Shown here piece after piece: positions 1 through 6,431 of a stretch of DNA of 6,710 nucleotides (positions within the stretch are counted from its first letter, which is position 1; each line of letters starts with the position of its first letter). The stretch lies in contig CAZIWJ010000206.1 of assembly GCA_964542855.1 (NCBI GenBank), positions 1-6,710 of the forward strand, read 5' to 3'. Under the pieces are notes generated by a model that worked only from the letters and a program-made list of their open reading frames with translations, did not search any database and was not told the origin of the DNA. Position numbers and translations under genes: made by a program. The DNA comes from CAZIWJ01 sp964542855. Lineage in GTDB: Bacteria; Bacteroidota; Bacteroidia; Cytophagales; Cyclobacteriaceae.

Positions 1-275
1 ATTCCAAGCCCGCCGTATTCTTCAGGGATAGCAATTGCGAGTAGTCCCATTTCGCCGGCTTTTTCTAACAAGCCAGCTACCAGTCCTTCTTCCTGGTTTT
101 CTATTCGTTCACTATTCGGAAAAACTTCTTTTTCAAGAAAATCGCGGGTAGCCTGAGCCATCATTTTCTGCTCTTCCGAAAATTCTTCGGGAATAAAAAT
201 AGCATCGGCATCGGTTTCCTTAATCAGGAACTCCCCGCCTTTAATTGCTTGCTTACTTAATACTGTAGATACCAT
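1..275 (-). CDS. Acyl-CoA dehydrogenase, N-terminal part (truncated by window edge)
   Basis: This is the first 91 codons of a minus-strand gene whose remainder lies left of the window. The translation begins MVSTVLSKQAIKGGEFLIKE and reaches PEEYGGLG at residues 84-91. A KGGEFLI segment near residue 12, a helical stretch with EEFSEEQKMM, and the (P)EEYGGLG motif are typical of the N-terminal alpha-helical domain of FAD-dependent acyl-CoA dehydrogenases. The KGG leader is typical of the long (about 600-residue) FadE-like form. The family oxidises acyl-CoA to trans-2-enoyl-CoA in the first step of beta-oxidation and passes electrons to electron-transfer flavoprotein. The active-site base and FAD-binding regions are outside the window. 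The start is the only ATG in frame near the beginning of the homologous region, with no Shine-Dalgarno sequence before it. Substrate chain length cannot be judged. The family call is strong; the exact subfamily is inferred. Confidence 0.88.
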   Translation of the reverse strand, partial: MVSTVLSKQAIKGGEFLIKETDADAIFIPEEFSEEQKMMAQATRDFLEKEVFPNSERIENQEEGLVAGLLEKAGEMGLLAIAIPEEYGGLG

Positions 276-348
276 AGTATGATGAATGTTTATGACTAAT
301 TGCTTATGAACATAACCTAACTGTACTACTAAATTAACAAAAATTTAT

Positions 349-360
349 TATGCATGCATA
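349..360. promoter_or_regulatory. 12-bp perfect palindrome upstream of acyl-CoA dehydrogenase
   Basis: The sequence TATGCATGCATA equals its own reverse complement over all 12 bases. It lies 73 bp upstream of the acyl-CoA dehydrogenase start codon, a usual place for an operator, for example of a TetR- or GntR-type fatty-acid regulator. It does not match a specific operator I can name. Short self-complementary sequences arise fairly easily in AT-rich DNA, so a regulatory role is only a suggestion. Confidence 0.3.
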
Positions 361-578
361 CTTTATTTATAAAAAAAATTACTTCCTGCTGTTATGTAAT
401 TTTTAGATCAAGGTGCGTGAAAATTTTATACCGCTTAAAAAAAGAAAAATAATATTTATAATTATTTTAATTATTAGTTGCAATAATGTAATCAAATACC
501 GTTAAGTAGCCATTTTATTTCAATAATCTGTTCGATGATACCCGTTTAACACCCGGAAAAACATGTAATTTTTCAAGC

Positions 579-598
579 ATTTTTGTATATTCAAAAAT
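579..598. promoter_or_regulatory. 20-bp near-perfect palindrome upstream of the COG0523 GTPase (candidate operator)
   Basis: Arms ATTTTTG (579-585) and CAAAAAT (592-598) are perfect reverse complements around a 6-bp centre TATATT. Within the centre only the outermost pair fails to match, so 18 of 20 positions are symmetric. The site ends 50 bp before the GTPase start codon and covers the candidate -33 element, where a repressor would block transcription. COG0523 genes are often controlled by metal-responsive Fur-family repressors such as Zur, and a roughly 20-bp AT-rich palindrome has the right shape. It is not a recognisable match to a published Zur or Fur box, so the regulator is unknown. 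Confidence 0.4.
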
Positions 599-611
599 AT
601 ATATCTCTTTG
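582..611 (+). promoter_or_regulatory. Possible promoter of the COG0523 GTPase gene
   Basis: TTTG at 582-585 is followed after 18 bp by TCTCTTTG at 604-611. This resembles the Bacteroidota promoter (TTTG or TTG near -33, TAnnTTTG near -7), with one mismatch in the second base of the -7 element. Spacing is acceptable and the element lies 37 bp before the start codon. The mismatch and the AT-rich surroundings make this a weak call. Confidence 0.3.
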
Positions 612-648
612 AGTTACTAAAGAACCAACACCCCAACCGCCCTATTTC

Positions 649-1587
649 ATGAATGATAACCGCATCCCCGTACTAGTTATAACAGGTTTTTTAGGTTCAG
701 GTAAAACTTCATTTATTAATCATCTTATTACGCACTCGTCAGGCAGACACTTTCAGGTTCTAGAAAGTGAGACTGGTGAGTTTAACATAGATAAACACTT
801 ACTATCTAAAGGTGAGCATAGTATATTAGAAGAGTGCAGTGATAATGGAGAGCACACCATTAAATACCTGAAGGAACTGGCCGAAAAACCCAAAAGCCAG
901 CAGCCGCACCACGTGATTATTGAATCTAACGGCATCGACTCTCCGCTTCACCTGGTACGGCAAATACACAACAACGAGCAACTTGCAGGAATTTATCGTA
1001 TTCAGCAGGTGATCTGTGTTATTGATGCAGCCAATTATGAAAATGATAAGGTTAAAATTGCGTATAGAAACCAGCTTCAAATAGCTAACACCATGGTCTT
1101 AAATAAGACCGATCTGATCACTCCATTTGAACAGAAAAAAATCTATCGTACACTTAGAGAAAATTACAGTTTACCTACCATCCACCTTACCAATCACTCG
1201 CAGCTCCCGATTAGCAAAATCAATGCTTTACTCAACGATTACAACCAGGTTGAAGTACCTTCTACAGTAACACAGGAAGGCAGAGCTGATGAGGTGCAGT
1301 CTGTAAGCTTTGAAATTCCCGAAAAAATTAACGTGGGCAGGGTAATGAATTGGATAAAAATGGTTGCTTTGCTTCGCCAAAGTGACCTTTACCGGGTTAA
1401 GGGCATTTTCAATAACACCAACAAGAAAAAGTCTCTTTTGCTCCAGGGTGTACGCGATCAGACAGAACTAAGCGTAATAGAATCAGATCAACAGGAACCT
1501 TCTAAATCCAACCAGTTACTCATTATTGGTAAGAATATTACCAGAAAAAAGCTGAGCCAACAGTTAAAGTCTTGCATTGACAATTAA
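649..1587 (+). CDS. COG0523/CobW-family GTPase lacking the CxCC motif
   Basis: This 312-residue protein belongs to the G3E P-loop GTPases (COG0523), which include metal chaperones and metallocentre-assembly factors. Visible motifs are the Walker A GFLGSGKT at 13-20, a switch-like segment ESETGEFNID at 39-48 matching the usual NEFGE-x-GID, ESNGID at 92-97 in the position of the usual ETTGLADP, and the guanine-specificity motif NKTD at 152-155. A CobW C-terminal domain runs from about 218 to 309, with RVKGIF near 249 and LLIIGKN near 290. Family members normally carry GCxCC, a metal-binding site, shortly after the switch segment. Here that region reads ILEECSDNGEH (59-69) with a single cysteine, so the CxCC is missing. 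The metal and client are therefore unknown and the usual zinc-chaperone label should not be transferred. The start is the first in-frame ATG that leaves Walker A at the normal distance. The gene stands alone, with 109 bp to the next. Confidence 0.85.
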   Translation: MNDNRIPVLVITGFLGSGKTSFINHLITHSSGRHFQVLESETGEFNIDKHLLSKGEHSILEECSDNGEHTIKYLKELAEKPKSQQPHHVIIESNGIDSPLHLVRQIHNNEQLAGIYRIQQVICVIDAANYENDKVKIAYRNQLQIANTMVLNKTDLITPFEQKKIYRTLRENYSLPTIHLTNHSQLPISKINALLNDYNQVEVPSTVTQEGRADEVQSVSFEIPEKINVGRVMNWIKMVALLRQSDLYRVKGIFNNTNKKKSLLLQGVRDQTELSVIESDQQEPSKSNQLLIIGKNITRKKLSQQLKSCIDN

Positions 1588-1655
1588 CAGGTTTCTTCAG
1601 TTCCTCCCTTTATTTTAAAAACTGCATCCAATTCTATTCAGGATTCCTAGCCTTT

Positions 1656-1689
1656 ATGTAACTTAGAAACATTTCCGCTTAGGTTACAT
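1656..1689. promoter_or_regulatory. Inverted repeat directly upstream of the ECF sigma factor gene
   Basis: ATGTAAC (1656-1662) and GTTACAT (1683-1689) are perfect reverse complements. In RNA the stem could extend inward by T-A and G-U pairs to about 11 pairs, leaving a loop of about 12 nt. The repeat ends 7 bp before the sigma factor start codon. It may be an operator or promoter element for the sigma operon, or an RNA hairpin near the ribosome-binding region. No T-run follows it, so it is unlikely to be a terminator for the preceding GTPase gene. Confidence 0.4.
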
Positions 1690-1696
1690 TTAACTC

Positions 1697-2314
1697 ATGC
1701 AATTGTACTCACTCATGAAAGTACATGATGAAGAAATAATTGAGGCTATAAAAGGCCGAGCTAGTTTGGAGCAGGCAGTTACAAAACTTTATTCGTTGAG
1801 CTTTGATACGGTTGCTTCTTTTATTAAGAAAAACAGTGGTAACCAGGAAGATGCCGAGGATTTTTTCCAGGAGGCCATCATAGTTTTTATCGATCTGGTT
1901 CAAAACGACCGCTTTCGTGGCGAAAGTAAAATTAAAACCTTCATGTACGCCATTGTTCGCAACCTTTGGTTTAATGAGCTGAAGCGAAGAAAGAAAGTAG
2001 AGTTTAACGATCCTACTGATAATATTAAACTGCATATTGAAGATAGTGACAACATTCAGCAGGCGATACAGAAAGATGAAGCCCACAAACGGATTGTTGG
2101 TTTTCTTGACCAGCTGGGGGCGAACTGCAAGAAAATTCTTCTTCTTTTCTACTATGAAGAAATGCCCATGCGAGATATATACTTTAAGATGGGTTATGAA
2201 ACTGAACAGGTGGCAAGAAATATGAAGTATAAGTGCATGAAAAAGTTACACCAGCTACTCGACAATAACGAAGAGACGAAAATATCATTAAAAAAACTCC
2301 TGACTCATGGATAA
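1697..2314 (+). CDS. ECF-type RNA polymerase sigma factor
   Basis: This 205-residue protein has the two-domain layout of extracytoplasmic-function sigma factors. Region 2 spans about 36-101 and contains DAEDFFQEAIIVF (52-64), the core-polymerase-binding segment, then FRGESKIKTFMYAIVRNLWFNELKRR for -10 recognition and melting. Region 4 spans about 130-188, with FLDQLGANCKKILLLFYYEE followed by a helix-turn-helix (MRDIYFKMGYETEQVARNMKYKCMKKL) for -35 recognition. Such factors direct core RNA polymerase to a small set of promoters and are usually held inactive by a partner protein. The stop codon overlaps the start of the next gene, which encodes a membrane protein, the expected place for such a partner. 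An in-frame stop lies two codons before the chosen ATG; a second ATG at 1715 (Met7) is a possible alternative start. The target regulon cannot be read from this window. Confidence 0.9.
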   Translation: MQLYSLMKVHDEEIIEAIKGRASLEQAVTKLYSLSFDTVASFIKKNSGNQEDAEDFFQEAIIVFIDLVQNDRFRGESKIKTFMYAIVRNLWFNELKRRKKVEFNDPTDNIKLHIEDSDNIQQAIQKDEAHKRIVGFLDQLGANCKKILLLFYYEEMPMRDIYFKMGYETEQVARNMKYKCMKKLHQLLDNNEETKISLKKLLTHG

Positions 2315-3050
2315 CCTAACAGAAAGAGATCTGGAACTCATCGAAGAGTATTTATCTGATCAGTCCGGTTCAGATGACAAAAAAGTTACCATTGAGAAAG
2401 AAGTCTCTTCTTTCGATGAAAAATTGTTGAGGATAAGGCAATTGAAATCGATCATCAGGCACTATGGCCTAAGGGATGAAATTAGCTCCATCAGGGCAAA
2501 GATGAAAGAGGATAAAAATGTGGTGCCGTACCATAAGCCTGAGAAGCCATCGTTCCGCCTCTTTTTCCGGATTGCAGCTTCTTTCTTGATACTCCTAACT
2601 GTTTCATTGGGAATCGTTTACAATGCAACCGATAACAACGAAATGTATGAGTGGAAATACGAACCCTATCAATTCCCTACAATAAGAGGGGCTTCATCGC
2701 AGTTTAGTGAATTAAAAGGCTTATACCAGTTAGAAAACTATGCTGAAGCTACTCAATTATTTAATTCTATTGATTCACCTTCTCCGAATGAGTTAATGAT
2801 AGGAGTAGCTGCTCACATGGAAGCTAAGGAATACACAAAAGCTGTAAAAATATGTGATATCATTTTAAATAATAACCAGCGCTTCGTTGATGATGCTGAG
2901 TACTACAAAGCAATGGCTTTGCTGAAGCTAAACCAGGTTGAGGAAGCCAGGTTAATTTTCAACAGCATTGCTGAAGATCCGGCACATAGCTACAACCAGG
3001 TTGTTGATCGTTGGTTTTTATTCAACTTAAATCTTTTAAGTATAAAATAG
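2307..3050 (+). CDS. Single-pass membrane protein with TPR repeats, candidate anti-sigma factor
   Basis: This 247-residue protein has a cytoplasmic-type N-terminus starting LTERDLELIEEYLSDQ (4-19). That ELIEEYL segment resembles the opening of Bacteroidota anti-sigma-like proteins encoded after ECF sigma genes. One hydrophobic helix, about 86-105 (FFRIAASFLILLTVSLGIVY), is preceded by basic residues, which predicts N-in/C-out topology. The C-terminal part has helical hairpins like TPR repeats at about 134-155, 161-190 and 194-226 (for example YAEATQLFNSI and YTKAVKICDIILNNN). No HxxxCxxC zinc motif is present; the only cysteine is in the TPR region. The gene overlaps the sigma factor by 8 bp, so the two are probably translationally coupled. 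The likely role, inferred from context, is to hold the sigma factor at the inner membrane and respond to a periplasmic signal through the TPR domain. It ends 2 bp from the convergent gene's stop. Confidence 0.72.
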   Translation: MDNLTERDLELIEEYLSDQSGSDDKKVTIEKEVSSFDEKLLRIRQLKSIIRHYGLRDEISSIRAKMKEDKNVVPYHKPEKPSFRLFFRIAASFLILLTVSLGIVYNATDNNEMYEWKYEPYQFPTIRGASSQFSELKGLYQLENYAEATQLFNSIDSPSPNELMIGVAAHMEAKEYTKAVKICDIILNNNQRFVDDAEYYKAMALLKLNQVEEARLIFNSIAEDPAHSYNQVVDRWFLFNLNLLSIK

Positions 3051-3052
3051 GT

Positions 3053-3388
3053 TTACAGGTTAAGCTCTTCCGAAGGGTTCCAAAATAGTTTGTCGAAGTC
3101 TACCACTTTGTCATCAACAACTATAATTCCTTCCTCTTCTAACTTTTTTTGCATCTGGCCATCGATTCCGAAATGATGTTTACCGCTTAGTAAGCCCACT
3201 CGGTTAACCACCCGATGCGCAGGAATTTCCTCTCGATCTACAACTTTGTTGAGTGCCCACCCTACCATCCTGGCACTGCCGGTAGTTCCCAGGTACCGGG
3301 CTATTGCCCCGTAGCTGGTTACCCTTCCTGGCGGAACAAGTTTAACTACTTCATATACATCATTAAAGAATTGTAAATCTCTTTCCAT
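3053..3388 (-). CDS. Alkyltransferase-like DNA-binding protein (MGMT family, PAHR motif)
   Basis: This 111-residue protein corresponds to the DNA-binding domain of O6-alkylguanine-DNA alkyltransferases. It shows VPPGRVTSYGAIARYLG (18-34), containing the conserved tyrosine of the base-flipping region, and SARMVGWAL (38-46) with the arginine that takes the place of the flipped base. It also has IPAHRVVNRVGLLSGKHHF (55-73). The methyl-accepting cysteine of the PCHR motif is replaced by alanine (Ala57), so the protein should not transfer alkyl groups itself. By analogy with known ATL proteins it probably binds alkylated guanine in DNA and flags it for nucleotide excision repair. The length is that of stand-alone ATLs, with no N-terminal domain. 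It lies downstream of aceA on the same strand but beyond a strong hairpin, so it is probably expressed separately or only by read-through. No promoter was recognised. Confidence 0.87.
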   Translation of the reverse strand: MERDLQFFNDVYEVVKLVPPGRVTSYGAIARYLGTTGSARMVGWALNKVVDREEIPAHRVVNRVGLLSGKHHFGIDGQMQKKLEEEGIIVVDDKVVDFDKLFWNPSEELNL

Positions 3389-3401
3389 AAGCTAAATAAA
3401 A

Positions 3402-3442
3402 GATCCGGTAAAACACGAAATTACTTTCTGTTTTACCGGATC
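3402..3442 (-). terminator. Rho-independent terminator-like hairpin after aceA
   Basis: Perfect 14-bp arms (GATCCGGTAAAACA at 3402-3415 and its reverse complement at 3429-3442) enclose a 13-nt loop. Read on the minus strand, the stem is followed by TCTTTTATTT, a moderately T-rich tail; on the plus strand no T-run follows. It begins 33 bp after the aceA stop codon and ends 13 bp before the alkyltransferase-like gene. It therefore best fits a terminator for the aceBA transcript, one that may attenuate rather than fully block entry into the next gene. Confidence 0.75.
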
Positions 3443-3475
3443 ACGACATTAACCCTTAATCGCTGCCTGTTTTTA

Positions 3476-4759
3476 TTAAAACTGAGCTTCTTCTGTAGAC
3501 CCCTTCATGGCCCCTGTACTGGCTGAACCCTGGGTAACTGTGTTTTGAATGGCATCGAAATATCCAGAACCTACAAAACCCTGGTGTTTAACCGCCTTAA
3601 AGCCTTTTTCCTGTAAGGCAAACTCTTTTTCCTGTAATTCAGAGTAAGCGGCCATGCCACGGCTTTTGTACGCTGCGGACAATTCGAACATGCTGGTATT
3701 TAAGGCATGGAATCCGGCCAGCGTGATGAATTGAAACTTGTAACCCATTTCAGCAAGTTTCTCTCTGAATGTTTCCATGGTTTTCACATCCAGGTTAGCA
3801 GCCCAGTTAAAAGAAGGAGAACAATTATAGGCTAACATCTGGTGCGGATATTTCTCACGGACAGCTTCGGCAAACTCCCTGGCCATACCCAAATCAGGAT
3901 TGGATGTTTCCATCCAAACGAGGTCGGCATAGGGTGCATACGAAATAGCCCGGTCAATACCTTGTTCAATTCCGTTTCTCACCTTGTAAAAGCCTTCACT
4001 ACTTCTTCCTTCACTGAATTTAATGAAACCATGATCCCTCTCGTCGATATCGCTGGTTATTAACTGCGCAGCCTCTGCATCTGTTCTGGCGACGAGCAGG
4101 GTAGGAACGTTCATTACATCAGCAGCCAGGCGGGCGGCAACAAGCTTATTAACTGCTTCCTGGGTAGGAACCAGCACTTTACCCCCCAGGTGGCCACATT
4201 TCTTGGCAGATGAGAGCTGGTCTTCAAAGTGCACTCCGGCAGCACCGGCCTCAATCATAGCCTTCATCAGTTCGAAAGCATTTAAATTACCACCAAAACC
4301 CGCTTCAGCGTCGGCAACTATCGGTACCATCCAGTCGATGTCGCCTGAATTATTAACAGACTGAATTTGATCAGCCCTTAAAAGCGCGTTATTGATGCGC
4401 TGAACAACCATGGGAACTGAATTGGCGGGGTACAGGCTTTGGTCGGGATACATCTGACCAGCCAGGTTAGCATCGCCGGCCACCTGCCATCCACTGAGGT
4501 AAATGGCATTTAAACCTGCCTGCACTTCCTGTACTGCCTGATTACCGGTTAGCGCTCCCAGTCCGGCAACAAAGTCTTCAGTATGAAGTTTGTTCCACAT
4601 CTTCTCGGCACCGTTGCGGGCAAGGGTATGCTCAATTTCTACATTTCCACGTAACCGAATGACCTCTTGTGCACTATACGGACGAGTAACCTGCTCCCAC
4701 CTGGGGTTTGTTTCCCATTCTTCCGCCAATAATTGGGCGCGTTCTTCTTTAGTAGACAT
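3476..4759 (-). CDS. aceA: Isocitrate lyase
   Basis: This 427-residue enzyme cleaves isocitrate to succinate and glyoxylate in the cytosol, the first step of the glyoxylate bypass. The catalytic signature KKCGHLGGKVLVP lies at 186-198 with the active-site cysteine at 188. Other family landmarks are SGWQVAGDAN (89-98), the metal-binding region VADAEAGFGG (148-157), RTDAEAA (225-231), WMETSNPD (282-289), the substrate-binding NCSPSFNW (312-319), and the C-terminal KHQGFVGSGYFD (391-402). The length is close to the E. coli enzyme and no key residue is missing. The gene follows aceB by 33 bp with no visible promoter of its own, so it is probably translated from an aceBA message. The hairpin at 3402-3442 would end that message. 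No sequence for a regulatory isocitrate dehydrogenase kinase (aceK) is next to it. Confidence 0.97.
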   Translation of the reverse strand: MSTKEERAQLLAEEWETNPRWEQVTRPYSAQEVIRLRGNVEIEHTLARNGAEKMWNKLHTEDFVAGLGALTGNQAVQEVQAGLNAIYLSGWQVAGDANLAGQMYPDQSLYPANSVPMVVQRINNALLRADQIQSVNNSGDIDWMVPIVADAEAGFGGNLNAFELMKAMIEAGAAGVHFEDQLSSAKKCGHLGGKVLVPTQEAVNKLVAARLAADVMNVPTLLVARTDAEAAQLITSDIDERDHGFIKFSEGRSSEGFYKVRNGIEQGIDRAISYAPYADLVWMETSNPDLGMAREFAEAVREKYPHQMLAYNCSPSFNWAANLDVKTMETFREKLAEMGYKFQFITLAGFHALNTSMFELSAAYKSRGMAAYSELQEKEFALQEKGFKAVKHQGFVGSGYFDAIQNTVTQGSASTGAMKGSTEEAQF

Positions 4760-4792
4760 AATAACTAAGTTTTTGTATGTATTTTATCGTGT

Positions 4793-6397
4793 TTAGTCTA
4801 TGTACCGATATGCCGGTAAGGTTAAAAATTCTTCAAAATCATCCGTTTTAATTAGCTGGTCCAGTATTTTCTCGGCATCAGCTAACTTTCCTGTTGCAAC
4901 TCTTTGCTCTCCCAACATTTCTTTAATTTTAGCTAACTCTTGCAACTTGAGGGCATCGTAATATTGTTCATCTATTACTTTTCCTGATTCTGTTTTTGCT
5001 CCTGTTTTAATCCACTGCCAGAGCTGGGCCCTGGAAATTTCAGCCGTTGCAGCATCTTCCATTAAATTGTACAGCGCAGCGGCACCTGTACCACCAAGCC
5101 AGGATTCTATGTAAAGGAGAGCTACGTTGATATTCATTCTCACTCCCTGTTCTGTAATTTCTCCCCCGGAAATACTGGTATTGAGTAAATCGTCCTGGCT
5201 AGTAATTACATCAGAGCGGTCTACCTGCTTCTGATGAGGTGAGGTATTCAGAAATTTATCAAATTCTCCCATGGCCACCGGTACCAGGTGCGGGTGGGCA
5301 ACCCAGGTGCCATCGTACCCATTTTTAGCTTCCAGCTCTTTATCGGCTTTTACTTTTTCAAAAGCTGATTTGTTGACTGCTTCATCTTTAGCCGGAATAA
5401 AAGCAGACATGCCACCAATGGCATGGGCACCCCGTTTATGACAAAGCTTAACCAACAATTGTGCATAAGCACTCATGAACGGAACGGTCATGGTAACCTG
5501 CCCACGATCTGGCAACAGGTATCCGTCGTGGTTTCGCAATTTCTTAATTACTGAAAAGATGTAATCCCACCTGCCAGCGTTTAGTCCTGCCATATGATGC
5601 CTCAGTTCATAAAGGATTTCTTCCATTTCAAAAGCAGCCATGATGGTTTCTATTAATACGGTAGATTTAATAGTACCCTGGGCAATATCCATTTGATTCT
5701 GGGCTTCAACGAACACGTCATTCCAGAGACGTGCCTCCAGATGGCCTTCCAGTTTGGGCAAATAAAAGTAAGGTCCTGAGTTTCTGTTAAGCAGTTCTTT
5801 GGCGTTGTGGAAAAAATATAAACCAAAATCGAAAAGAGATGCTGAAACAGGTTCACCATCAACCAGAACATGCTTTTCAACCAGGTGCCATCCTCTTGGC
5901 CTTACTTTCAAGGTGGCAACTTTGTCATTCAGTTTGTACTCTTTTCCTTTTTCCGATGTAAAATCTATCTGTTTACGGATAGCGTCGTAGAGGTTTACCT
6001 GGCCATCCATACAATTCGACCAGGTCGGCGAATTGGCGTCTTCCAGATCGGCCATAAATACTTTTGCCCCCGAGTTCAGGGCATTAATTATCATTTTACG
6101 ATCAACCGGACCAGTAATTTCAGTTCTTCGATCTTGTAAATCATCGGGAATAATATCAACTGTCCAGGAACCCTCTCGAACTGAACGGGTCTCCTCCAAA
6201 AAGTTAGGCAGTATGCCATTATCGATTTGTTCCTGGCGAACTTTCCTCAGCTGAAGAACTCTTTCCCTTTCCCCGTTAAACTTCCGGTGTAAATTGGCGA
6301 CGAAGCTCAGCGCTTCAGGTGTAAGTAATTTTTCGTATTCAGTAGACACTGATCCTTTAATGGTAACGCCTGATGTGCCAACCGTTGGAGCGCTCAT
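4793..6397 (-). CDS. aceB: Malate synthase A
   Basis: This 534-residue enzyme condenses glyoxylate with acetyl-CoA to give malate, the second step of the glyoxylate bypass. It has the length and motif order of the A (non-G) isoform: VFMADLEDANSPTWSN (113-128), LKVRPRGWH (163-171) carrying the conserved catalytic arginine region, VLIETI (247-252) and GRWDYIFSVIK (275-285) with the acidic metal ligands, VPFMSAY (305-311), and EDAATAEISR (447-456) with the conserved acid that acts as catalytic base. The upstream end is marked by a matching ATG, with no Shine-Dalgarno sequence, about 35 bp downstream of a Bacteroidota-type -7 element. It is the first gene of a likely aceBA operon and faces an XRE regulator gene across a shared control region of about 150 bp. 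Expression is expected to rise on acetate or fatty acids; the sequence itself shows a half-site array over the promoter. Confidence 0.97.
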   Translation of the reverse strand: MSAPTVGTSGVTIKGSVSTEYEKLLTPEALSFVANLHRKFNGERERVLQLRKVRQEQIDNGILPNFLEETRSVREGSWTVDIIPDDLQDRRTEITGPVDRKMIINALNSGAKVFMADLEDANSPTWSNCMDGQVNLYDAIRKQIDFTSEKGKEYKLNDKVATLKVRPRGWHLVEKHVLVDGEPVSASLFDFGLYFFHNAKELLNRNSGPYFYLPKLEGHLEARLWNDVFVEAQNQMDIAQGTIKSTVLIETIMAAFEMEEILYELRHHMAGLNAGRWDYIFSVIKKLRNHDGYLLPDRGQVTMTVPFMSAYAQLLVKLCHKRGAHAIGGMSAFIPAKDEAVNKSAFEKVKADKELEAKNGYDGTWVAHPHLVPVAMGEFDKFLNTSPHQKQVDRSDVITSQDDLLNTSISGGEITEQGVRMNINVALLYIESWLGGTGAAALYNLMEDAATAEISRAQLWQWIKTGAKTESGKVIDEQYYDALKLQELAKIKEMLGEQRVATGKLADAEKILDQLIKTDDFEEFLTLPAYRYID

Positions 6398-6431
6398 AAA
6401 TATTATAGTTTGTTGTTGGATTAATTTGAAT

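Larger units (their letters stand above)
276..648. other. AT-rich divergent intergenic region
   Basis: This 373-bp stretch separates the minus-strand acyl-CoA dehydrogenase from the plus-strand COG0523 GTPase, so it should carry promoters for both. It is strongly AT-rich, with runs of A and T around 371-380 and 436-475, and holds no convincing reading frame or RNA gene. Two palindromes stand out, at 349-360 and 579-598, and are listed separately. An 11-bp direct repeat (ATGTAATTTTT at 394-404 and 563-573) is also present, but may be due to base composition. I found no convincing promoter for the acyl-CoA dehydrogenase. Confidence 0.7.

Noticed and set aside
459..473. TAATTA-TTT-TAATTA inverted repeat.
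   Set aside because: It consists only of A and T in a very AT-rich stretch, gives a weak stem, and is not placed near a start codon.
394..573. Direct repeat of ATGTAATTTTT (394-404 and 563-573).
   Set aside because: Only 11 bp, made almost wholly of A and T, and the copies are 169 bp apart with no related flanks; base composition can explain it.
592..599. TATTTTTG on the minus strand, an exact TAnnTTTG match that could serve the acyl-CoA dehydrogenase.
   Set aside because: It lies more than 300 bp from that start codon, has no TTTG or TTG at the right spacing upstream, and is part of the palindrome at 579-598.
753..1080. Minus-strand open frames inside the COG0523 GTPase gene.
   Set aside because: They are antisense to a well-supported gene and their translations show no recognisable family features.
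1709..2225. Open frames in other phases within the sigma factor gene.
   Set aside because: The sigma factor frame has clear region 2 and region 4 motifs; the others show none and overlap it fully.
3025..3041. Small AT-rich hairpin as a terminator for the sigma factor operon.
   Set aside because: The stem has a single G-C pair per arm, no T-run follows, and it lies inside coding sequence, so it is too weak to list as a feature.
5653..6254. Several open frames overlapping aceB in other frames and on the other strand.
   Set aside because: They are fully covered by malate synthase, a conserved full-length enzyme, and look like shadows of its codon use.
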